IMG/VR virus record: IMGVR_UViG_3300031951_001096
Span: 1 to 25,622 of that record
Direction: 5' to 3' (one strand)
DNA: 25,622 nt
Source of the DNA: a virus
Shown: positions 20,883-25,622 of the stretch, piece by piece
Position numbering within the stretch: the first letter of the stretch is position 1
Layout: the number at the start of each line of letters is the position of its first letter
Position numbers and translations under genes: made by a program
Notes under the pieces: generated by a model
What the model saw: the letters and a program-made list of their open reading frames with translations, nothing else
Databases searched by the model: none
What the model was told of the DNA's origin: nothing

Positions 20883-21587
20883 ATGGCCGAAAAAATTTCT
20901 TCAACCCCAGTATATTTAAACCAATTTAAAAACAGAACTATCATAACTACTGTTGTATCGCAACCAACTGCTGATATTGATGCTATAACCCAAGCAATAA
21001 ATCAAATAGCAGGATCTATTACTTTAGTTACACAATCACTTGGGCAAATTTCTCAATCTTTAACAACTCAAAGTATTCAAATAGATGGTTTATCTTCAAC
21101 AGCAAATGCTTTAAATGCATCCAAAATATTTGTAAATAAAGAAACCCCATCCGGCTCAATCGATGGTGTAAACACAATATATGTTTTAGAACATACTCCA
21201 ACCTTAGGCAGTGAACATTTATATTTAAATGGTTTGTTAATTGATAGTAGATCATCTACAGACTATTCAATTTCGGGTTCAATTATAACGTTTGATCAGC
21301 CTTTACTTCCGGGAATGAAATTAAATTGCACATACTATTATGTAGATAACACTCCTGTAAAAGTATTTAAAGACAAAGAAACTTTATCTGGTGTAATTGA
21401 TGGGATAAATAAAGTATTTACCCTACAGTATCCCCCAGTAGAGGATAGTGAACATATATATTTGAATGGTTTGCTTCAAGAAAGTGGGATTAATGGGGAT
21501 TATCAAGTATCTGACTCAACTATTACATTTAAAGAAGCTCCCCCAACAGATACAAACCTTCGTTGCACCTATTACCATTTGTTATAG
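20883..21587 (+). CDS. Virion protein with two tandem beta domains shared with the long fibre
   Basis: 234 residues. Residues ~1-80 are helical and Gln/Ser/Ile-rich (ITQAINQIAGSITLVTQSLG, then QISQSLTTQSIQ), likely a short coiled coil. Residues ~84-153 and ~160-234 are two copies of one domain: KETPSGSIDGVNTIYVLEHT ... LYLNGLLIDS ... DYSI ... ITFDQPLLPGM ... CTYYYV, and KETLSGVIDGINKVFTLQYP ... IYLNGLLQES ... DYQV ... ITFKEAPP ... CTYYHL. A third copy ends the 860-residue fibre downstream. The 'YLNGLLQ...DY.I....ITF..AP..G....YY' domain is common in phage fibre and decoration proteins and is probably a beta sandwich. It starts directly after the neck gene stop, so it is likely a neck-associated decoration or whisker-type component; this placement is inference. 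Confidence 0.7.
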   Translation: MAEKISSTPVYLNQFKNRTIITTVVSQPTADIDAITQAINQIAGSITLVTQSLGQISQSLTTQSIQIDGLSSTANALNASKIFVNKETPSGSIDGVNTIYVLEHTPTLGSEHLYLNGLLIDSRSSTDYSISGSIITFDQPLLPGMKLNCTYYYVDNTPVKVFKDKETLSGVIDGINKVFTLQYPPVEDSEHIYLNGLLQESGINGDYQVSDSTITFKEAPPTDTNLRCTYYHLL

Positions 21588-21639
21588 GATAAAAAAATAT
21601 TTAGATTTTCCTTTATATTTTTAAAAAATCCTGCATACG

Positions 21640-21647
21640 TATAATCA
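21640..21647 (+). promoter_or_regulatory. Late-promoter-like motif TATAATCA
   Basis: CGTATAATCAAAC, core 21640-21647, in the gap between genes and 14 nt before the ATG at 21662. It is one base away from the TATAATAA form used elsewhere here. Confidence 0.4.
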
Positions 21648-21661
21648 AACCCAATATTTAG

Positions 21662-21895
21662 ATGAACTCAGAGAATTTATATTCAACTTCAGATTTATAT
21701 TTAACAGCATACCTTAAGATCAAGGGGCATAAATTTACAGTAGAAAAAACTACAAAAAAATCTACGTTTATTTTCCCATCTAGCCCCGAACTATTATCCG
21801 ATGTAGATGCATATTTAACGGAAACGGGTTCATGCGAACCTTTGGCTTACACAAATGCCATAAAGAACTTGAAAAACCTTTTATTTAACAAGTAA
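21662..21895 (+). CDS. DUF5659-like small protein
   Basis: 77 residues. The pattern is YSTSDLYLTAYLKIKGHKFT, then TFIFPSSPELLSDVDAYL, then EPLAYTNAIKNLKNLLF. 'ST.DL.LAA.LK..G' followed by a 'F.F......' strand and a C-terminal 'Y...IKNLK..L' helix is how I remember DUF5659, a small domain of unknown function frequent in phages and mobile elements. No catalytic residues are evident. It stands alone between the neck block and the long fibre, under a probable late promoter. Confidence 0.7.
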   Translation: MNSENLYSTSDLYLTAYLKIKGHKFTVEKTTKKSTFIFPSSPELLSDVDAYLTETGSCEPLAYTNAIKNLKNLLFNK

Positions 21896-21970
21896 AATTC
21901 TATTTCTAGAGTAGTAATTGATGTTACTTAAATGGAGACATTCTGGTTCACCCTTATTCATTTATAAACA

Positions 21971-21990
21971 ATTTAATTTAATTTAATTTA
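21971..21990 (+). repeat. Four tandem ATTTA copies in the fibre 5' leader
   Basis: (ATTTA)x4 at 21971-21990, immediately after TTTATAAACA (21961-21970), a weak late-promoter look-alike, and 6 nt before the fibre ATG. Slippage here would change leader length and could tune expression; this is inference. Confidence 0.6.
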
Positions 21991-21996
21991 AAACTT

Positions 21997-24579
21997 ATGT
22001 CAACTACAAAAATCGTCTTAAATAGACAATCTGACTTAATTTTAGATAATGCACAAATCACCGCTCCAGTTGGTATTGTTGTTGCAGATATCGATGGTTT
22101 ACAATCAGCGATTACCTCAATTGACAATAATATCTCAACTGAAGTTTCAAGTGAAGTTTCTTCACGTGTATCTGGTGATGCTTCTGTTGCGGCTAGCCTT
22201 TCAACTGAGGTTTCTGCTCGTGAAGCTGCAGTATCTACTGAAATTTCAAACCGCGTTGCTGGTGATGAATCACTTGCCGCAAACTTATCTACTGAAGTTG
22301 CTAACCGTGAAGCAGACGTTGATGCTGAGGAATCTCGCGCAATGGTAGCTGAAACTTCATTACAAAACAACATCGATGCTGAAGCATCTTTACGTGTTGT
22401 TGGTGATGAAAGTTTAGAAGCTGCGATGTCAACTGCTGATGCTTCTTTGGATACTAAAGTATCTAATGAAACTGCACGTGCAGAATCAGCTGAATCTTCA
22501 TTGGAAGACCGAATTGATTACATCGTCTCAAACGTTGATCCTGCAGCTTTAGATTCATTAACTGAAATCGTTGGTGCATTCCAATCTGCTGATGGTGACT
22601 TAAACGGTGCTATCACTTCATTGGCAACAGCTGCTGGTGCTTCTTTAAGCGCTGAGGCATCTCGTGCAACATCTGCTGAAGCATCTTTAGCTTCTGATTT
22701 ATCAACTGAAGTTGCTGATAGAGAAGCTGCTATCTCATTAGAGGAAGCCGCTCGTATTTCAGGTGACGCTTCTGTTGTTGCTGACTTGTCAACTGAAACT
22801 GCAAATCGTCAAGCTGCCGTATCGACCGAAACATCTGCAAGAGTTGCTGGTGATAACAGTTTAGAAACTAAAATTTCTGCTGACTTATCAACTGCTAATG
22901 CTTCTATCGAAGGTGCTTTATCAACTGAAATTTCAGAAAGAATCGCTGACGTTGATGCTGAAGAATCAAGAGCAATGAGTGTTGAGGTTGTATTAAGTGA
23001 TGAGTTGTCTTCTGAAACATCTGCAAGACAAGCAGAAGATAATTGGTTATCTGGTGAATTATCCATTGCAGTTTCAGATCTTAATGCAAATGATGAGGCT
23101 GAAGCTTCAGCTCGTTTAGCTGCTGATGAATCATTAGCTGCTGATTTGTCAACTGAAACTTCACAGAGAGTTGAGGATCAAATCTATTATGATGGAATTA
23201 TATCATCTGAAGTTTCAAATAGAGAATTAGCAGATAATAGTTTATCAACTGAAATTGAAAATGAAGCTTCAACACGTTTAGCTGCTGATGAATCATTAGC
23301 TTCTGATTTATCAACAGGACTATCAACAGAAGAATCTAACCGTACTGTAGCAATTGATAACGAAGCTTCTATTCGTTTATCTGCTGATGAAAGTTTATCA
23401 ACAAAAATATCAGGTGAAATTTCTCGAGAAGATGATGCTCGTACATCAGCTGATACATCTTTAGCAACATCAATTACTAACGAAGCTTCTATCCGTTTGG
23501 CTGCTGACCAATCTTTGGCAACTGCAGTATCTGCTGAAGCATCTCGTATTGATGTCATCCTTGATGGTTCAGATGTTGATTTAGATCAATTTGCTGAAAT
23601 CGTTGATTTCGTTAACGGAATTGATTTAGAGAACGATAACGCATTGTTGAGTGCTGTAACTTCAATTGGTTTAGATATCGATGCTGAAGAGTCAAGAGCA
23701 ACATCTGCTGAAGCATCTTTGAACTCTGCATTGTCAACAGAAACTTCCGCAAGAATCGCTGACGTTGACGCTGAAGAGTCTGCAAGAGTATCTGCAATTG
23801 ACAACGAAGCTTCTATTCGTTTGGCTGCTGACCAGTCTTTAGCTACTGATCTATCTACTGAAACTTCAGCTCGTATTGCTGACGTTGATGCTGAAGAATC
23901 TCGTGCAATGAGTGCAGAAGCTTCATTAACAGATGCAATCTCTACAGAAATCTCAAGAGCAGAAGCTGCTGAAGCATCTTTAGCTACTGAATTGTCTGAA
24001 GAAGTATCTTACTTGATTGCAAACACTGACTTAACTTCAATTGACTCATTTGCTGAAGTATCAACAGAATTGTCAAATGAAATCTCTACAAGAGAATCAG
24101 CTGACTTCTCACTTGAAGCATATGTTTCAAGTGAAATTGATGGTTTAGCTGCAACTGATGAAGCAACTATTGAACTTGACACTGTTGGAAACGTAATTCG
24201 TTTGAAAGAAACAATTGCTGCTCCTGCAAGTGGAACAAGAACATTCGAAGGTAATGTTGAAGTATCTGGTGAATTGACAGTTGATGGTGTGAATGTAGTG
24301 GATGAAATCAGCACAGAAGTATCTCGTGCAGAATCTGTTGAAGCATCTTTAGCATACGATTTCACTAACATTTATTTCAGAAATGCTGGTGTAGTTGAAA
24401 CTGCTAATGGTTCACGTACTGAATTTACATTCAATAACGAACTTAGAGCTGGTTCACAGGCAGTTTACTTGAATGGTCTATTACAAGATGCTGGTGATTA
24501 TTCAATCACTACAACATCTGTAACATTCAACGATGCTCCTTTAGCTGGTGATAAAGTTGCTGTTTACGGTATGTATTAA
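21997..24579 (+). CDS. Long repetitive coiled-coil fibre protein
   Basis: 860 residues. The N-terminal module MSTTKIVLNRQSDLILDNAQ is typical of T4-like phage fibres ('I..NRQSDLIL...QI..P.GI...DI.GL'). Most of the protein is an Ala/Ser/Glu-rich coiled-coil array with units like EASIRLAADQSLATDLSTET and ARIADVDAEESRAMSAEASL. It is broken by three short conserved elements at residues ~181-210 (VDPAALDSLTEIVGAF), ~525-560 (SDVDLDQFAEIVDFVNGID) and ~676-700 (TDLTSIDSFAEVSTEL). Residues ~720-770 form a beta segment (TVGNVIRLKETIAAPASGTR). The C-terminal ~65 residues are the beta domain found twice in the gene at 20883 (QAVYLNGLLQDAGDYSI). It is probably a trimeric fibre on neck or tail; the exact site is unknown. 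A hairpin terminator follows. Confidence 0.82.
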   Translation: MSTTKIVLNRQSDLILDNAQITAPVGIVVADIDGLQSAITSIDNNISTEVSSEVSSRVSGDASVAASLSTEVSAREAAVSTEISNRVAGDESLAANLSTEVANREADVDAEESRAMVAETSLQNNIDAEASLRVVGDESLEAAMSTADASLDTKVSNETARAESAESSLEDRIDYIVSNVDPAALDSLTEIVGAFQSADGDLNGAITSLATAAGASLSAEASRATSAEASLASDLSTEVADREAAISLEEAARISGDASVVADLSTETANRQAAVSTETSARVAGDNSLETKISADLSTANASIEGALSTEISERIADVDAEESRAMSVEVVLSDELSSETSARQAEDNWLSGELSIAVSDLNANDEAEASARLAADESLAADLSTETSQRVEDQIYYDGIISSEVSNRELADNSLSTEIENEASTRLAADESLASDLSTGLSTEESNRTVAIDNEASIRLSADESLSTKISGEISREDDARTSADTSLATSITNEASIRLAADQSLATAVSAEASRIDVILDGSDVDLDQFAEIVDFVNGIDLENDNALLSAVTSIGLDIDAEESRATSAEASLNSALSTETSARIADVDAEESARVSAIDNEASIRLAADQSLATDLSTETSARIADVDAEESRAMSAEASLTDAISTEISRAEAAEASLATELSEEVSYLIANTDLTSIDSFAEVSTELSNEISTRESADFSLEAYVSSEIDGLAATDEATIELDTVGNVIRLKETIAAPASGTRTFEGNVEVSGELTVDGVNVVDEISTEVSRAESVEASLAYDFTNIYFRNAGVVETANGSRTEFTFNNELRAGSQAVYLNGLLQDAGDYSITTTSVTFNDAPLAGDKVAVYGMY

Positions 24580-24594
24580 TAGTTAAAATTTATG

Positions 24595-24616
24595 GGGAGG
24601 ATGAAATACTCCTCCC
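24595..24616 (+). terminator. Probable terminator hairpin after the fibre gene
   Basis: 7-bp GC-rich stem GGGAGGA (24595-24601) with TCCTCCC (24610-24616), an 8-nt loop. The tail is TATATTTAT rather than a pure T run, so termination may be partial. The tail overlaps TATATTTATACAAA, a weak late-promoter look-alike. Confidence 0.5.
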
Positions 24617-24640
24617 TATATTTATACAAAAACATTTTAA

Positions 24641-24665
24641 TAAACTTTAAAAACAAAATAAAACT
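24641..24665 (+). promoter_or_regulatory. Leader conserved before both LRR genes
   Basis: TAAACTTTAAAAAC (24641-24654) recurs exactly at 25390-25403, each time 25 nt from its first base to the ATG of an LRR paralogue. A-rich sequence without a Shine-Dalgarno site fills the rest. It may hold a promoter or translation signal, or may simply be part of the duplicated segment. Confidence 0.45.
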
Positions 24666-25379
24666 ATGGCAACTTTTATAACATCCAAATCAATAGGAGA
24701 AACAATTACAATTAATGTTCCAACATCTACTGGATATTGGAAATATAATCATGATGGAGCAGATTCAAGTGTATTTGAAAATGGAGAACAAATTATCACA
24801 ATAACAAATGCAAACGGAGAATTTACTCTGATTTCATGCGATAGTGAAGGTAATGTAAGTGGTGATATAGTTGATTTAGGTTTAGTTAATAACCAAATAA
24901 CATCATTTGATGGGACTGGTTTAATTAATCTAACAGGTTTAAATTTAAATTCTAACTTATTAACTTCATTTGACGGAACAGATTTATCAGCATTAACTTA
25001 TTTATTTATTTATAATAATCAATTAACTTCATTTAATGGGTCTGGATTATCCACATTAAATGATTTAACTTTACAAAATAACCAATTAACATCATTTGAT
25101 GCTACAGGTTTAAATAATCTTCAATTTTTAAATATATCTAATAACCTATTGACAAATCCAACTTCAACTAACAATTCACTTCTATCACTTCTAGCAGCAA
25201 ATGAATTAGCAAACGATTGGGACTCTGGTGAATTTTACACAACTGGAGGAAGAACATCCGCCGGAACTGCAGATTATGATTACTTGATTGCAAATAATTG
25301 GGTAGTTGATGGTGCTGATTTAGTTCCCGTTGTAACAGGTAAATTACGTGTTAAAGGTGTTGGACAGATCAATCCATAA
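24666..25379 (+). CDS. Leucine-rich-repeat virion-type protein, copy 1
   Basis: 237 residues. Residues ~1-75 form a beta-rich N-terminal module (TSKSIGETITINVPTSTGYW, then KYNHDGADSSVF, ITITNANGEFTLI) shared with the next gene. Residues ~76-160 are about four leucine-rich repeats with a 21-residue period: LTSFDGTDLSALTYLFIYNN, QLTSFNGSGLSTLNDLTLQN, QLTSFDATGLNNLQFLNISN. The repeat type (LTSF.G..L..L..L.L.NN) recalls BspA-like and other bacterial LRR proteins. Residues ~165-237 are Asp/Gly/Tyr-rich and end LRVKGVGQINP. There is no signal peptide, so it is cytoplasmic and, from its position after the fibre gene, most likely a virion surface or adhesion protein; this is inference. Confidence 0.72.
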   Translation: MATFITSKSIGETITINVPTSTGYWKYNHDGADSSVFENGEQIITITNANGEFTLISCDSEGNVSGDIVDLGLVNNQITSFDGTGLINLTGLNLNSNLLTSFDGTDLSALTYLFIYNNQLTSFNGSGLSTLNDLTLQNNQLTSFDATGLNNLQFLNISNNLLTNPTSTNNSLLSLLAANELANDWDSGEFYTTGGRTSAGTADYDYLIANNWVVDGADLVPVVTGKLRVKGVGQINP

Positions 25380-25389
25380 CATAAAATTA

Positions 25390-25414
25390 TAAACTTTAAA
25401 AACGAAAAAAAATT
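25390..25414 (+). promoter_or_regulatory. Leader of LRR copy 2, duplicate of the copy 1 leader
   Basis: TAAACTTTAAAAAC (25390-25403) is identical to 24641-24654 and has the same distance to the start codon, so the duplication unit included at least 25 nt of upstream sequence. Confidence 0.45.
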
Positions 25415-25622
25415 ATGGCAACTTTTATAACATCCAAATCAGTTGGAGAAACAATTTCAATTTATGCTGAAACATCTACTGGATATTGGAAATACAACCA
25501 CGATGGTACAGATTCAAGCGTATTTGATCAAAATAATGGTGCTCAAACCATAACAGTAGCAAATGCAAATGGAGAATTTACACTCATTCCATGTTTATCT
25601 GATGGTACACCAAGTGGTGATA
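25415..25622 (+). CDS. Leucine-rich-repeat protein, copy 2 (partial, runs off window)
   Basis: The first 69 codons of a paralogue of the preceding gene. It opens with the same residues (MATFITSKS, then VGETISIYAETSTGYWKYNH, DGTDSSVFDQNNGAQTITVA, NANGEFTLIPC) and keeps the nucleotide identity of the first ~28 bases after ATG almost unbroken. Differences begin at SKSVGETISIYAE against SKSIGETITINVP, and a DQNNG insertion replaces ENG. The repeat region would begin just past the window end. Tandem placement and a duplicated leader indicate recent local duplication followed by divergence. Confidence 0.75.
   Translation, partial: MATFITSKSVGETISIYAETSTGYWKYNHDGTDSSVFDQNNGAQTITVANANGEFTLIPCLSDGTPSGD

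Noticed and set aside
21593-21622. A/T-only hairpin after the neck-associated gene
   Set aside because: AAAAATAT/ATATTTTT with a 14-nt loop is expected by chance in AT-rich DNA and has too little stability to call a terminator.
17983-24000. CRISPR-like direct repeats
   Set aside because: The repeats are in-frame, degenerate and code for fibre shaft residues, with no unique spacers or cas genes.
21978-24371. Several long minus-strand open frames across the long fibre gene
   Set aside because: They mirror the Ala/Ser/Glu repeats of the fibre. Their products are low-complexity Ser/Ala/Asp strings, with no start signals or family resemblance.
24666-25622. Diversity-generating retroelement target in the LRR genes
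   Set aside because: No reverse transcriptase or template repeat is in the window, and the differences between copies are not concentrated at adenines.

Overview
The window is part of the genome of a T4-like (contractile-tail) bacteriophage. Every gene I can support lies on the + strand, packed with short gaps or small overlaps. The hallmark genes are a large terminase with ATPase and nuclease motifs, a portal (gp20-like), a prohead protease (gp21-like), an acidic scaffold (gp22-like), a major capsid protein (gp23-like) and two probable neck proteins (gp13/gp14-like). The DNA is AT-rich. Most start codons follow A-rich leaders with no Shine-Dalgarno sequence, and one membrane protein resembles spanin-like proteins of Bacteroidetes phages. 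I therefore infer a Bacteroidota (flavobacteria-like) host, with moderate confidence.

Layout. (1) 1-5841 is an accessory block: a DUF5872-like protein, a cysteine-rich protein, a cupin-like protein, a small head-targeted protein, a terminator, a conserved phage protein of unknown role, an FAD-dependent oxidoreductase, a DUF6884-like protein, an unknown protein, a P-loop kinase-like protein and an Ala/Lys/Glu-rich probable internal head protein. (2) 5880-13886 is the packaging and prohead block: terminator, membrane protein, terminase, portal, a 35-codon remnant of a GIY-YIG endonuclease gene, three proteins in the position of T4 gp67/gp68, and the protease. (3) 13887-17257 is the scaffold and capsid block, with an untranslated leader before the scaffold and a terminator after the capsid gene. 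(4) 17287-21587 is the head-completion and neck block, interrupted by an intact GIY-YIG homing endonuclease gene between the two neck genes. (5) 21662-25622 is a fibre and decoration block: a DUF5659-like protein, an 860-residue coiled-coil fibre, and two tandem leucine-rich-repeat paralogues, the second cut by the window end.

How it works together. Terminase and portal package DNA, the scaffold directs assembly of the capsid protein, and the protease matures the prohead. At least seven proteins carry L-x-E or I-x-E sites within their first 5-25 residues, several inside a short amphipathic helix of the type (K/R)-x-I-(R/K)-E-E-I. This resembles the T4 capsid-targeting and gp21-cleavage peptides, and suggests that several accessory proteins are delivered inside the head. 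A TATAA(A)TAAA motif, close to the T4 late promoter TATAAATA, sits just upstream of six genes or operons, often directly behind a terminator. The late genes are thus probably read as a series of short transcription units.

The observations most worth a second look are the shared head-targeting code (including a cysteine-rich protein that may bind a metal or Fe-S cluster), the hydrophobic insertion in the scaffold, the duplicated LRR genes with a duplicated leader, the FAD enzyme inside a virion gene block, and the eroded endonuclease at the portal locus.
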